Shown: positions 52,541 to 61,611, counted from the stretch's first letter. The stretch: DNA of 64,000 nucleotides from Bacillus thuringiensis (GCF_001182785.1 NZ_CP012099.1:3036501-3100500); one strand, 5' to 3'. Made by a program: numbers and translations. Notes: generated by a model not told the origin, from the sequence alone.

Positions 52541-52810
52541 TCACTTATCTTTCTCCATATATTCTTTAATCTTTCGTTCTTCCCACTCTTTCCCGAATAT
52601 CCCAACTGGAAAAGTTGTCAAACCGTGTATAACGATACCAATTCCCCAGCCTGCAAGTGGATATAAAAACCATAATTTACTTGAATCAGAACTTATATTT
52701 ATAATAAAAAGCATTAAGTTCACTAGTATATAAACCGTTAAATGAATGTAAAAAGCTTTTAAATTCTCCACCCTTTTTTTAGCTCGTAAATAAACATCAT
52801 CTTGCTCCAC
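52541..52810 (-). CDS. 2TM-domain small membrane protein
   Basis: 89 residues starting at GTG 52810. RAKKRVENLKAFYIHLTVYILVN, a second helix PLAGWGIGIVIHGL, and FGKEWEERKIKEYM at the end match the '2TM domain' family (two helices with conserved His and W-x-x-R-K-I). In other bacteria this domain occurs alone or fused to histidine kinases. Function unknown. Confidence 0.8.
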   Translation of the reverse strand: MEQDDVYLRAKKRVENLKAFYIHLTVYILVNLMLFIINISSDSSKLWFLYPLAGWGIGIVIHGLTTFPVGIFGKEWEERKIKEYMEKDK

Positions 52811-52913
52811 CCTTGAACACCTCTTTCAATATTGTATTTTTTCACCTTCGCTCCAATGTTAACATCATATTCTTATTGGAAATCCGTTATTCTCAAAAAA
52901 ACACAAAACAAAA

Positions 52914-52957
52914 AGTACCCATCAAATTGTTATACACATAATAATTTGATGGGTACT
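52914..52957 (-). terminator. terminator of secreted OB-like protein gene
   Basis: AGTACCCATCAAATT / AATTTGATGGGTACT, perfect 15-bp stem, about 70 bases past the stop of the gene at 53027. Confidence 0.85.
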
Positions 52958-53026
52958 GCATGATACATTTAGTTTTTACATGTATTGTTTGGAGAAAAAT
53001 GCAAATAACGACTTATACTCACCTTA

Positions 53027-53668
53027 TTAAGACCAAATCCAAACATCATCATTATTTTCAACGTTGCTCTTTACCTCATGAACTTTTTCAATGTTATCCG
53101 TTGTGTTCCAGTTAATAGAACTTCCACCCCAGCCCACGTACTTCATATCAATTTTTACTTTCTCGCCCGTATTAAATACTTGTCCCTTTGTTAAGAAAAC
53201 ATCAATAATAACTTTCTTACCATTTAGCGATGGATACTCAACTACGACATATTTAGTAGCACCGTCTCCTTCATCTTCCATCGTTCCTACTTTTGATACT
53301 TTCCCAATCACATAATCAGGCGAACCATCTTCTTTCATGTGCATACCTAACTTGTTTGTTGTATTTTCAACTGCAGTTGCAACCATATATTCTGTAAAAT
53401 TACGCATCATAGATCCAGTAGCTTTTACTTCATCTCCTACTTTCACGTTTGAAAGTGAATCAATATACACACTAACAGGTTCCTCATATTGCTTAGATTT
53501 TACAACAATCACACCGTTATCTACTTCTACTACTCGTCCTTCTAACGTTGAGAAATTCGATTCAATTGAAGCTGCACTCGCTTTTGTTAGTTCTAATCCT
53601 GGTACATTCGTTCCTGATAATGCTGCGATCCCTAAAGCACCTGCTAAAATTATTTTTTTCATACCCAT
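53027..53668 (-). CDS. secreted protein with DUF3221/OB-like repeats
   Basis: 213 residues from ATG 53668 (ATGGAGAT upstream, 9-base spacing). Signal peptide MGMKKIILAGALGIAALSGT ending near KASA. Two beta-rich halves: LEGRVVEVDNGVIVVKSK with VKVGDEVKATGSM, and YVIGKVSKVGTMEDEGDG with VFNTGEKVKIDM. Both follow the OB-fold-like strand pattern of DUF3221-type Bacillus proteins. Exported; function unknown. Single gene, divergent from a short frame and the S66 peptidase gene. Confidence 0.65.
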   Translation of the reverse strand: MGMKKIILAGALGIAALSGTNVPGLELTKASAASIESNFSTLEGRVVEVDNGVIVVKSKQYEEPVSVYIDSLSNVKVGDEVKATGSMMRNFTEYMVATAVENTTNKLGMHMKEDGSPDYVIGKVSKVGTMEDEGDGATKYVVVEYPSLNGKKVIIDVFLTKGQVFNTGEKVKIDMKYVGWGGSSINWNTTDNIEKVHEVKSNVENNDDVWIWS

Positions 53669-53717
53669 ATGTAACATCTCCATTCATGATGATTTTATTT
53701 TTTTGATTGGTATCGAC

Positions 53718-53747
53718 CAACCTGTAATCATTATAGTTACAGGTTGT
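53718..53747. promoter_or_regulatory. hairpin in divergent promoter region
   Basis: CAACCTGTAA / TTACAGGTTG, a perfect 10-bp inverted repeat with 9-base loop, between the secreted-protein gene and the S66 peptidase operon. It may be an operator or a leader structure. Confidence 0.4.
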
Positions 53748-53774
53748 GAAAATAACAACCGTTTTCCTCATGCA

Positions 53775-53945
53775 ATGATGCATACTGTGATTTTTAAATA
53801 TACAACAATGAGACTAGATTCTCGAGTTACAGCAGGTGAAATTGTTGATGATGAAGAAACTAATGTCATGCATCATATTTTTCAGCGCTACGGTTTGTAT
53901 AATCGTAGTTCATTACATTATGTAGGGGCGGAATTCATATGTTAA
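53775..53945 (+). CDS. 56-residue protein coupled to S66 peptidase gene
   Basis: The frame ATG 53775 to TAA 53945 reads MMHTVIFKYTTMRLDSRVTA ... VMHHIFQRYGLYNRSSLHYV ... and overlaps the peptidase start by 7 bases (ATGTTAA). Such overlap suggests translational coupling and supports real coding. No strong ribosome site precedes this ATG and the frame is open further upstream, so it may start earlier or be the tail of a truncated gene. No family recognised. Confidence 0.4.
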   Translation: MMHTVIFKYTTMRLDSRVTAGEIVDDEETNVMHHIFQRYGLYNRSSLHYVGAEFIC

Positions 53946-54970
53946 TAAAACCAAAGAGATTACAGCCAGGAGATATCGTAGCAACAGTAAGTGCTTCATG
54001 GGGAGGAGCGGGTGATTCTAAGCTAAGATGGCGTTATGAGCAAGGAGTAAAGAGATTAGAAGACGTATTTGGGCTTACAGTTATCCCAATGCCAAATAGT
54101 TTAAAAGGTAGCGAATACCTTTATAACAATCCAGGAGCTCGTGCGGAAGATTTAATGACAGCATTTAAAGATACGCGTGTTAAAGCAATTATTACGAATA
54201 TTGGTGGTGAAGATAGTATCCGTTTACTACCTTATATTGATTTTAATGTGATACGTGAAAATCCGAAAATTTTTATGGGGTACTCTGACGATACCGTTTC
54301 ACACTTATTTTGTCATAAAGCAGGAATTTCCTCTTTTTACGGTCCAGCAATCTTAAGCGATTTTGCTGAAAATATAGAGATGGATTCATATACGATTGAA
54401 ACAGTGAATCGAACTCTCTTTTCAAATGAGATTATTGGTGAAATTCAACCAGCTAACGAATGGACGAGTGAGCGTTTAGAATGGATAGAAATAAATAAAG
54501 ATACAAGACGTACGATGCAGCAAAACAACGGATATGAGGTCCTTCAAGGATCTAGGACTGTACAAGGGCGTTTAATTGGTGGTTGTATTGAAGTATTGGA
54601 ATTCGTAAAAGGAACGGAACTTTGGCCTGAGAAAAAGCATTGGGAGAATAGTATTCTATTCTTTGAAACATCTGAAGAGCATCCAGAACCAAATTATATA
54701 AAGTATTGGTTACGAAATTATGCAGCGCAAGGTATTCTTCAAAAAGCAAAAGGAATCATTTTTGGTAAACCGAAAGATGAACAATACTATGAAGAATATA
54801 AACAGGAAATATTGCAGGTTATGAAAGAACATAACTTAGAAGATTTGCCGATTCTTTATAATTTAAGTTTTGGCCATACTGAACCGAAGTTTATTTTACC
54901 TTACGGCGCGCTGGCGGAAATTAATTGTGAAAATGGGTCTTTCTCTATTTTAGAGAGTGGCGTGGAATAA
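53939..54970 (+). CDS. S66-family peptidase (MccF/LD-carboxypeptidase-like)
   Basis: 343 residues. GDIVATVSASWGG at the start, nucleophile Ser116 in FMGYSDDT, Glu in FFETSEEHPEP (near 243), and His in SFGHTEPKF (near 311), the Ser-Glu-His triad of S66. The short insertions match MccF-like enzymes, which cleave microcin C-type acyl-sulfamoyl adenylates, more than cell-wall LD-carboxypeptidases. TAGGGGCGG lies upstream. No signal peptide: cytosolic, consistent with an MccF-like detoxifying role; exact substrate inferred only. Confidence 0.85.
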   Translation: MLIKPKRLQPGDIVATVSASWGGAGDSKLRWRYEQGVKRLEDVFGLTVIPMPNSLKGSEYLYNNPGARAEDLMTAFKDTRVKAIITNIGGEDSIRLLPYIDFNVIRENPKIFMGYSDDTVSHLFCHKAGISSFYGPAILSDFAENIEMDSYTIETVNRTLFSNEIIGEIQPANEWTSERLEWIEINKDTRRTMQQNNGYEVLQGSRTVQGRLIGGCIEVLEFVKGTELWPEKKHWENSILFFETSEEHPEPNYIKYWLRNYAAQGILQKAKGIIFGKPKDEQYYEEYKQEILQVMKEHNLEDLPILYNLSFGHTEPKFILPYGALAEINCENGSFSILESGVE

Positions 54971-55014
54971 AGGAAAACTTTAAATAAGTATCTAATTGGA
55001 GGGAGATTACGTGT

Positions 55015-55425
55015 ATGGAAGTAACATTTACAGTAAGTAAGTGGGATGAAAAACCAATCGATGATAATAAAAAAGATTTCCCTATTAATATTGCTCATGT
55101 CGAATATGATATTGATGGGGAATTAAAAGGAAAGGCTTTTGTTGAATACTTATTATATTATTTAGACTCAAATATAAATGATGGTCACTTAGCTACTGCT
55201 AAAATTTCTGGATTTTTACACTTTGAAGGGATTTATAAGGGGCAACAAGGGACATTTACAGCTATAGAGCAAGGAATATTTGATAAAGGAAATTTAGATT
55301 CCCCAGGAACAATTATTAAAGCTACCGGTAACTTAGAAAACCTGAGAGGATCCTATAATTATCAGTTTACAGGTCAAACTAGTAAACTAATTTTAGAGTT
55401 TGAATTTCAGCAAAATACCTTATAA
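55015..55425 (+). CDS. DUF3224-family protein
   Basis: 136 residues. Pattern FTVSKWDEKPI, GELKGKAFVEYLLYY, GFLHFEGIYKGQQGTFTAIEQGIFD and LRGSYNYQFTGQTSKLILEFEF fits DUF3224, a small beta-barrel (allene-oxide-cyclase-like) family of unknown function. GGAGGGAG precedes ATG 55015. It follows the S66 gene after 44 bases, possibly in the same operon. Confidence 0.8.
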   Translation: MEVTFTVSKWDEKPIDDNKKDFPINIAHVEYDIDGELKGKAFVEYLLYYLDSNINDGHLATAKISGFLHFEGIYKGQQGTFTAIEQGIFDKGNLDSPGTIIKATGNLENLRGSYNYQFTGQTSKLILEFEFQQNTL

Positions 55426-55433
55426 TTTAGTGG

Positions 55434-55470
55434 AAAGGACATTTCTTGTAATACTAGGAATGTCCTTTTT
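55434..55470 (+). terminator. terminator after DUF3224 gene
   Basis: AAAGGACATT / AATGTCCTTT followed by TTGTTG, 9 bases after the stop. Confidence 0.8.
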
Positions 55471-55611
55471 GTTGACGAGTTTATTCAAGTTAAAAATGAA
55501 CAGAGTATATTATCAGTATTCAGCAATGCATAAAATTTTCTTCATGGGGGAATTAAAAATCTACGCCCTAGAGACATCATGCCCCCACCTATTCATTTCT
55601 TTTCTTACTAA

Positions 55612-55989
55612 TTAAAGAATAATCCCCGAAAAACTCCCCTTCATAACTTCCTTTTCAAGTTGATTCCTACATATAAACGTCGCAATAATTTTTGTACGAT
55701 TTTTTTCATCAGGCTCAAATTGTTCAATAGTTACGTCACAACGAATCGTATCCCCACTAAAAACAGGACGTAAAAATTCAAAATCCATTTTGCGAGCTAG
55801 TACGTTATAATCACCGCCAATTTTTGTAGGCAATGTTGATGTTAACAGCCCTTGTACAACAAATCTTCCCTGCTCATCTGGTGTAACATGATGAACACCT
55901 TCATCTTTCGATACTTCTGTAAATAACGCAACATCCTCTTTCGTAAAAGTTCGTTCAAAGGTGATTTTTTCGCCTACTTGCAATTTCAT
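55612..55989 (-). CDS. MaoC-like hotdog-fold protein
   Basis: 125 residues. VGEKITFERTFTKEDVALFTEVSKDEG is the N-terminal MaoC block; HHVTPDEQGRFVVQGLLTSTLP carries the usual G-x-L-x-x-S/T helix; DFEFLRPVFSGDTIRCDVTIEQ is the hotdog strand. The catalytic H of enoyl-CoA hydratases is in a shifted context (GVHHVTPD), so activity is uncertain. GAGGGGT precedes the ATG. Single gene with a terminator from the DUF1015 side. Confidence 0.78.
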   Translation of the reverse strand: MKLQVGEKITFERTFTKEDVALFTEVSKDEGVHHVTPDEQGRFVVQGLLTSTLPTKIGGDYNVLARKMDFEFLRPVFSGDTIRCDVTIEQFEPDEKNRTKIIATFICRNQLEKEVMKGSFSGIIL

Positions 55990-56022
55990 TAATACCCCTC
56001 CTCGAAAACACTTTTAAAATAA

Positions 56023-56056
56023 GAAAAACCGAAACTAAAAATCATTTCGGTTTTTC
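56023..56056 (-). terminator. terminator upstream of MaoC-like gene
   Basis: GAAAAACCGAAA / TTTCGGTTTTTC, just past the DUF1015 gene stop, ending the serC-serA-DUF1015 transcription unit. Confidence 0.85.
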
Positions 56057-56073
56057 TAACTAAAGAAGTCTAT

Positions 56074-57321
56074 TTATTTTAAAGAATGAACAAACAACCC
56101 GCTGCGAAGTTTCGGTTCAAACCACGTTGATTTCGGCGGCATGACTTCTCCGGCATCTGCAATTGCTAATAAATCTTCCATAGATGTCGGATATAATGAG
56201 AATGCTGCTTTATATACACCGCTGTTCACAAGGCGTTCTAGCTCTTCTAGCCCCCGAATTCCACCAACAAAATCAATGCGTGAATCAGAACGCGGATCAT
56301 GTATTTCAAGTACTTGGCTTAATAAATGATCTTGCAGGATAGATACATCTAAACCTCTAACAAGATCATTCGCATCAAATGTTTCCTCTTTCACAGTAAG
56401 CTTATACCACTTCTCATTTACATACATACCAAATGATTTGGGCTCATTTGGTTTATACGGAGAAACAATTGCTCCTTCTACATAAAAGTACTGCGTAATT
56501 TGATTTAAAAACTGTTCCTCTGATAAGCCATTTAAATCTTTCACAACGCGGTTATAGTCCCAAATTGATAATTCATCATAAGGGAATAGAACCGATAAGA
56601 AGAAATTAAATTCCTCTTCTCCTGTGTAATTTGGATATTGTTCTCTTCGCATAAGCCCTACTTTTGCAGCTGATGCAGAGCGGTGATGCCCATCCGCAAT
56701 ATAAAGATTAGGAATATCTTCAAATGCGTTTACTAAAGTCGCAATTACTTCTTCATCTGCAACCTTCCACGCAACATGCTTAACACCATCTTCTGCTGTA
56801 AATGTATAAATTGGCGCATGCTCTTCTTTCCAGCTTCTAATCAAATGCTTTACTTCTTCTTTTGTACGGTACGTTAAAAAGATAGGACCTGTATTTGCGT
56901 CACACACATCTACGTGGCGAATACGATCTAATTCTTTTTCATGACGTGTTCTTTCATGTTTTTTAATTGTATCATCTTCGTATTCATCAATAGATGTACA
57001 AACGACAAGGCCTGACTGCGTTCTTCCTTGCATTGTCAGTTCATAAATATATAGCGCTGGCTCTTCATCTTGTATGAACACTTCTTCTCGTACAAATTGC
57101 TTTAAATTGTCGCCCGCTTTTTCATACACGCGATCATCATACGGTGACAGTTCAGGATCTAAATCAATTTCTGCTTTATCAACATGCAAGAAAGAATATG
57201 GATTCCCTTTTACAACTTCCCTTGCCTCTTCACTATTTAATACGTCATACGGTAAAGCTGCAACTTGTGCTGCTTTTTCCTCTACTGGACGAATGGCCCG
57301 AAACGGTCGTATTTTTGCCAC
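56074..57321 (-). CDS. DUF1015-family protein (SerA-linked)
   Basis: 415 residues from GTG 57321 (AAGGAGAG upstream; frame runs back to 57342). MAKIRPFRAIRPV at the start, AALPYDVLNSEEAR, LHVDKAEIDL, HERTRHEKELDRI, and IADGHHRSASAAKVGLMRR: the HEkT and DGHHR blocks typical of DUF1015. The family is often next to serA and is proposed to be involved in serine or phosphoserine metabolism. Here it directly follows serA with the frames overlapping. Enzymatic activity is not established in the sequence. Confidence 0.85.
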   Translation of the reverse strand: MAKIRPFRAIRPVEEKAAQVAALPYDVLNSEEAREVVKGNPYSFLHVDKAEIDLDPELSPYDDRVYEKAGDNLKQFVREEVFIQDEEPALYIYELTMQGRTQSGLVVCTSIDEYEDDTIKKHERTRHEKELDRIRHVDVCDANTGPIFLTYRTKEEVKHLIRSWKEEHAPIYTFTAEDGVKHVAWKVADEEVIATLVNAFEDIPNLYIADGHHRSASAAKVGLMRREQYPNYTGEEEFNFFLSVLFPYDELSIWDYNRVVKDLNGLSEEQFLNQITQYFYVEGAIVSPYKPNEPKSFGMYVNEKWYKLTVKEETFDANDLVRGLDVSILQDHLLSQVLEIHDPRSDSRIDFVGGIRGLEELERLVNSGVYKAAFSLYPTSMEDLLAIADAGEVMPPKSTWFEPKLRSGLFVHSLK

Positions 57322-57334
57322 ATTCCTCTCTCCT

Positions 57335-58507
57335 TTACACAATCATTCGAACGGCTACAACACCTGTAATTTTGCTTATATTTTCTACAATATTCTCTTT
57401 TATTATATCATCAATTCCGTTATCGATATCAATCATTGTGTATGCCCAAGAATGTTTACTACGATTAATCATATCAGCAATATTTATATGATGTTCTGCT
57501 AAACATCCTGTAATTTGTCCTACCATGTTTGGAACGTTTTGATGCATAATTGTAATACGTTTCTTTCCGATATATGGAAGCTCGACGTTTGGATAGTTTA
57601 CTGAATTACGAATATTTCCTGTCTCCAAATATTCACGTAATTGACGTGCTGCCATTACTGCACAATTTTCTTCCGATTCAGACGTAGATGCACCAAGGTG
57701 AGGCGTCGCTGTTACATTTTTCATCTTTATTACATTTTCATTTGGGAAATCCGTTACGTAATGTGTAATAATATCTTCTTCTAATGCTTTTTGAAGAACC
57801 TTTTCATCTACAAGTTCTCCTCTAGAGAAATTAAATAGACGCATCCCTCTTTTCATCTTCTCTACAGCGTGTTCCCCAATAATCCCCTTCGTTTGATTCG
57901 TAAGAGGAATATGCAGTGTAATATAATCACACGTTGCAAAAATTTCATCAAGGCTAAACGCTCTTTGCACATGTGTAGAAAGACGCCAAGCTGTTTCAAC
58001 TGAAATATAAGGATCATATCCGATAACATCCATCCCTAACGCTAACGCATCGTTCGCAACTAAAGCACCGATTGCGCCAAGTCCGATAACACCTAGACGT
58101 TTCCCTGCAATTTCTGATCCAACAAATTGTTTTTTTCCTGATTCAACAAGCTGTGGTACTTCTTCACCTTCTAAGTTTTTCGTCCAACTTACACCATTAA
58201 TAATGTTACGTGAAGACATAATAAGACTGGCAATAATGAGTTCCTTTACGGCGTTTGCATTTGCCCCCGGCGTGTTAAATACTACAATTCCTTTTTCTGT
58301 ACATCGCTCGACAGGAATATTATTTACACCAGCGCCAGCTCTTGCAATCGCCTTTAAGTCTTTTGAAAACTCTTCTTGATGTAAAGAGTAGCTACGAAGC
58401 AAAATCCCATCTGGGTGATTGAGTTTATCCCCTACTTCATAACGTTCTTCAGTAAAAACTTGTAAACCTTTTTCTGCAATTTGATTTAACGTTTGAACAC
58501 GAAACAT
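57335..58507 (-). CDS. serA: D-3-phosphoglycerate dehydrogenase
   Basis: 390 residues. Rossmann motif GKRLGVIGLGAIGALVA, LHIPLTNQTKGIIG, catalytic Arg in NFSRGELVDE, Glu-His pair ending ATPHLGASTSESE, then a C-terminal ACT domain (about 318-390, RITIMHQNVPNMVGQI) that binds serine for feedback control. First step of serine synthesis, oxidising 3-phosphoglycerate with NAD. It follows serC after 12 bases; GGGAGATGGGG is the ribosome site. The short version without the intervening domain, as usual in B. cereus. Confidence 0.95.
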   Translation of the reverse strand: MFRVQTLNQIAEKGLQVFTEERYEVGDKLNHPDGILLRSYSLHQEEFSKDLKAIARAGAGVNNIPVERCTEKGIVVFNTPGANANAVKELIIASLIMSSRNIINGVSWTKNLEGEEVPQLVESGKKQFVGSEIAGKRLGVIGLGAIGALVANDALALGMDVIGYDPYISVETAWRLSTHVQRAFSLDEIFATCDYITLHIPLTNQTKGIIGEHAVEKMKRGMRLFNFSRGELVDEKVLQKALEEDIITHYVTDFPNENVIKMKNVTATPHLGASTSESEENCAVMAARQLREYLETGNIRNSVNYPNVELPYIGKKRITIMHQNVPNMVGQITGCLAEHHINIADMINRSKHSWAYTMIDIDNGIDDIIKENIVENISKITGVVAVRMIV

Positions 58508-58519
58508 ATCCCCATCTCC

Positions 58520-59602
58520 CTATCTATTCTCAAGCTCAAATTCCTTCATATAATCTACTAATTGTTTTACACCGTGTGCTGGCATCGCATTGTAAATACT
58601 TGCACGCATACCGCCGACTGAGCGATGTCCTTTTAGCGTAACGAAACCGCGTTCCTTCGCCTTTTGTAAAAACTCATTGTTAAGTTCTTCTGACGGTGTT
58701 GTAAATGGAATGTTCATAAGTGATCGATACGCAGGGTCAACTGGTGAAGTAAACAATTTAGATTCATCTAAAAAATGATAAAGAAGTGAAGATTTCATTT
58801 TATTTTGTTCTTCAATCGCAGATACTCCGCCTTGCTCTTTCAACCACTCTAGTACAAGTTTTGTTACGTAAATACTAAAGGATGGCGGTGTATTATATAA
58901 GGAGTTATTTTTACTGTAAGTTTCATAATTTAACATTGTCGGACAAGAGCGATCTGCTCCCCCAATTAAATCTCTTTTTATAATAGCAATCGTTAAGCCC
59001 GCAGGTCCTAAATTCTTTTGCGCCCCCGCATATATAAGACCAAACTTCGAAACATCATATCTCTCTGATAAAATATTTGAGGACATATCCGCAACGAGCG
59101 GCACTCTTTCTACATGTGGAATTTCCACATATTTTGTCCCTTCAATTGTATTATTCGTTGTAATATGTACATAATCTAGTTTTTCATCACTTAATAAACC
59201 GTCCAGTTTAGGAATCGTAGTAAACTTCTCTTTTTCAGAAGAAGCAATCACTTGTACTTCCCCAACTTTTTCGGCTTCTTGCAGTGCCTTTTTAGACCAT
59301 GAGCCAGTTAGTACGTACCCAGCTTTTTTATACGTATTCATTAAGTTCAGTGGTATCATAGAGAATTGTAATGACGCACCGCCTTGTAAAAATAAAACTT
59401 CATACTCATCAGGGATGCTCATTAATTCACGAAGTAAGTTACTTGCTTCCTCTATAATACTTTGAAAATAAGAAGATCGATGACTCATTTCCATAATAGA
59501 CATGCCTGTCCCGTTATAATTTAATAGCTCCTTTTGCACTTTCTCTAAAACTGGCAAAGGGAGTATTGATGGTCCTGCTGAAAAATTATAGACTCTCTCC
59601 AT
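58520..59602 (-). CDS. serC: phosphoserine aminotransferase
   Basis: 360 residues from ATG 59602, giving the standard start MERVYNFSAGPSILPL; GGGAGG lies 11 bases upstream and ATG 59611 is an alternative. EMSHRSSYF, FLQGGASLQFSMIP, the PLP Lys in YAGAQKNLGPAG, and NTPPSFSIY are class V aminotransferase motifs specific to SerC. Converts 3-phosphohydroxypyruvate to phosphoserine using glutamate. First gene of serC-serA, with a promoter just upstream. Confidence 0.95.
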   Translation of the reverse strand: MERVYNFSAGPSILPLPVLEKVQKELLNYNGTGMSIMEMSHRSSYFQSIIEEASNLLRELMSIPDEYEVLFLQGGASLQFSMIPLNLMNTYKKAGYVLTGSWSKKALQEAEKVGEVQVIASSEKEKFTTIPKLDGLLSDEKLDYVHITTNNTIEGTKYVEIPHVERVPLVADMSSNILSERYDVSKFGLIYAGAQKNLGPAGLTIAIIKRDLIGGADRSCPTMLNYETYSKNNSLYNTPPSFSIYVTKLVLEWLKEQGGVSAIEEQNKMKSSLLYHFLDESKLFTSPVDPAYRSLMNIPFTTPSEELNNEFLQKAKERGFVTLKGHRSVGGMRASIYNAMPAHGVKQLVDYMKEFELENR

Positions 59603-59653
59603 CACCCTCATAACCTCCCTATTTCTCATTCGATTATTTTTTAAACTTTCTGA

Positions 59654-59683
59654 ATTATAACCTAAAATATAATATACGGTCAA
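59654..59683 (-). promoter_or_regulatory. sigma-A promoter of serCA
   Basis: TTGACC (59683-59678), 18-base spacer, TATAAT (59659-59654), 52 bases before the serC start codon. Confidence 0.7.
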
Positions 59684-59753
59684 TTTGTTTTCTATTATTA
59701 CGGCGCAAGACGCGATGGAATCGCTTGCAAGTGCAGACTTTTTATATACACAT

Positions 59754-59788
59754 AAAAAAGTGTTAAGTACATAATCGTACTTAACACT
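59754..59788 (-). terminator. terminator of DUF378 gene
   Basis: AGTGTTAAGTAC / GTACTTAACACT, perfect 12-bp stem followed on the minus strand by six T. Confidence 0.9.
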
Positions 59789-59809
59789 CTAATAATAAAA
59801 TAATAATAG

Positions 59810-60001
59810 CTAGTCGTTCGTAAAGAACCGATCAAAGATTTGATAAATAGCAGAAAGACCAAAGAGCCAATAAATAGTGTCCACAAGCGCCGGCATAGAA
59901 CCAAACCATTTCTCAACTACATTGTAATCTAACGCTACAAATAACCAATTCAAACCGCCAAGAATCACCAAAATTACTGTAAGGTAAGACAAAAATTTCA
60001 T
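59810..60001 (-). CDS. DUF378 small membrane protein
   Basis: 63 residues, two membrane helices: SYLTVILVILGGLNWLFVAL and VDTIYWLFGLSAIYQIF. GGLNW and the G-x-x-A-[IL]-Y pattern are the DUF378 signature. TAGGGGGCAAT is the ribosome site. Function unknown; single gene with a strong terminator. Confidence 0.85.
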   Translation of the reverse strand: MKFLSYLTVILVILGGLNWLFVALDYNVVEKWFGSMPALVDTIYWLFGLSAIYQIFDRFFTND

Positions 60002-60090
60002 TATGATTGCCCCCTAGGTGATAAGATGGTGAAAGGCCTTTCACTAGAAATATATGTAGTAAACTTTAAAACTTACCTATTTTATAAAAT

Positions 60091-61158
60091 TTATTTTCGG
60101 TACCACCCGTTAATAACTGCCTCTGCTTCTTTACTATGTATTTGATACGCATGTGTACTATCATTAGAGCCAATAAACCAAATTGAAAAACCTTTAAAAT
60201 ATGGTTTCGGTTCTAATACATCGCGGTAAGCACGCCATCCATTTAATTGTACATCTTTCGAAAACACATTTGAAACATCTGGATTCCATGGATTTTGTAA
60301 TCCAAGTTCACATGCTGGAACGTTAAATCCACCGAAGTAAACTGGCTTTCCTGTTGCATTATGTAATTGTTCCAATTGCTGAACAACATTTTGCCCACGA
60401 TTATATACTGTTGTCGCAAACAAACTTTGCTTCACTTCTTCATATGTTGGATTTCTTTTTCCTGAAACTTCAAACCAACTGTCTATGCTAACAATATCCA
60501 CCTTTTTTAAATACGGGCGATTGATTTTTTCTTTAAACTTAGCTTCATAAGAAGAGTCCCAGCTCGCTGTTAACCACCAGTTCATTTGATACAAAACATT
60601 TCCTTTATACTGCTTACGAACAAAATCAATTGTATCGCTCCAGTATCCTTCTGCATACTCCATATTCACGAAATTAGAAGCAATCTTTAGTCCATACACA
60701 TCGTATTTACTTGTAATGGAATTAAAAATATCTTGCAGAATAACCGTCTTCCAATTCCAGAAGAAATCATTAATGTTACTTGGGTTCCATTCTGTCTCTC
60801 CAACATTCCCCTGCTGAATATACGGGAACGGTTCCACTATAACTTGAATATTACGCTTTAATAATTCTTGAATTAAAATAATAGCTTGTTGCTTTTGCGC
60901 TTGATTAATTACCATGTTAGTAGAAGTCACATTCGGGATATCCACTTGAATCGGTACATTTACTGTATTTAAATTTAAGCGCTCCACATCCGCTAATACT
61001 TTCGCTACATTTCCAACTTCCCATACTGTTACGTTTCCTGATTTGATTTTTCCAGATTGAACGGTATTTACATCTGCCTGTACATTTCCTTGAAAACAAA
61101 AAGAAAACAACATAATAAACACTCCTAAAAAACTTATTAAACTCTTATTTTTCTTCAC
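60091..61158 (-). CDS. secreted TIM-barrel glycosidase-like protein
   Basis: 355 residues from GTG 61158, chosen for AGGGGGAAAG just upstream and because a signal peptide then follows (VKKNKSLISFLGVFIMLFSF ... VQA); the frame runs back to 61263. Mature part: LNLNTVNVPIQVDIP, IQVIVEPFPYIQQGN, WYWN-like FFWNWK, VDIVSIDSWFEVSG, GKPVYFGGFNVPACELG and KGFSIWFIGSND. Strand-end Glu/Asp positions fit a glycoside hydrolase of the GH113/clan-A type (exported polysaccharide hydrolase), but the family assignment is not certain. Confidence 0.65.
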   Translation of the reverse strand: MKKNKSLISFLGVFIMLFSFCFQGNVQADVNTVQSGKIKSGNVTVWEVGNVAKVLADVERLNLNTVNVPIQVDIPNVTSTNMVINQAQKQQAIILIQELLKRNIQVIVEPFPYIQQGNVGETEWNPSNINDFFWNWKTVILQDIFNSITSKYDVYGLKIASNFVNMEYAEGYWSDTIDFVRKQYKGNVLYQMNWWLTASWDSSYEAKFKEKINRPYLKKVDIVSIDSWFEVSGKRNPTYEEVKQSLFATTVYNRGQNVVQQLEQLHNATGKPVYFGGFNVPACELGLQNPWNPDVSNVFSKDVQLNGWRAYRDVLEPKPYFKGFSIWFIGSNDSTHAYQIHSKEAEAVINGWYRK

Positions 61159-61314
61159 AACTTTCCCCCTATATTTTTTGGCTTTCTTGATTATTTTATA
61201 CAACGTTTCATATATATTCCACAAAAAATCCAATAAATTTTTATTGATAAAAATGCTATTCATCCTTTATTCACATCTTACTCATACTAAACTCCTAAAA
61301 ATAGTAAGATAAAT

Positions 61315-61344
61315 AAAAAAGGAACGGATTTCCGCTCCTTTTTT
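61315..61344 (-). terminator. terminator of cupin gene
   Basis: AAAAAAGGA-CGGA / TCCG-TCCTTTTTT with one mismatch, 16 bases past the cupin stop codon. Confidence 0.8.
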
Positions 61345-61359
61345 ATCTTTTTACGATTA

Positions 61360-61611
61360 TCAATCCATTTCCCTTTTAGGCTCTACCAACATGATGTGGG
61401 ATTCCTTTTCAGTGAAAGGTTTATGCTCAACGCCTCTCGGGACAATAAACATCTCGCCCTTAGAAATTTTCACCTGTCCATCACGGAAATCGATGAACAT
61501 CTCCCCTTCAAGCACAATAAATAGCTTATCCGTATTAGGATGCTCATGCCATATAAAATCTCCATTAGCTTTAAAAAGCTGAATTTGATCGTCATTCATT
61601 TCACCAATCAC
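61360..61611 (-). CDS. cupin-domain protein, start codon unclear
   Basis: From ATG 61611: MIGEMNDDQIQLFKANGDFI, HEHPNTDKLFIVLEGEM, VPRGVEHKPF, a single cupin with metal-type His residues. The same frame stays open upstream to 61683 and reads IIIHYQPIKLNDELSKINDY then WYPQ, which looks like the true N-terminus. A GAGGAGGG ribosome site lies exactly there, but the codons after it are ATT ATT ATC and no ATG, GTG or TTG is available. Either a rare ATT start is used (107 residues) or the start was lost by mutation. Small-molecule binding or isomerase role unknown. Confidence 0.7.
   Translation of the reverse strand: MIGEMNDDQIQLFKANGDFIWHEHPNTDKLFIVLEGEMFIDFRDGQVKISKGEMFIVPRGVEHKPFTEKESHIMLVEPKREMD

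Noticed and set aside
53337..53774. Plus-strand frame running into the 56-residue ORF
   Set aside because: It lies antisense to the secreted OB-like protein gene; only the part after 53775 overlaps the peptidase start and is worth keeping.
59698..59916. 72-codon minus-strand ORF overlapping DUF378 gene
   Set aside because: A shadow of the DUF378 frame and its terminator; no ribosome site.
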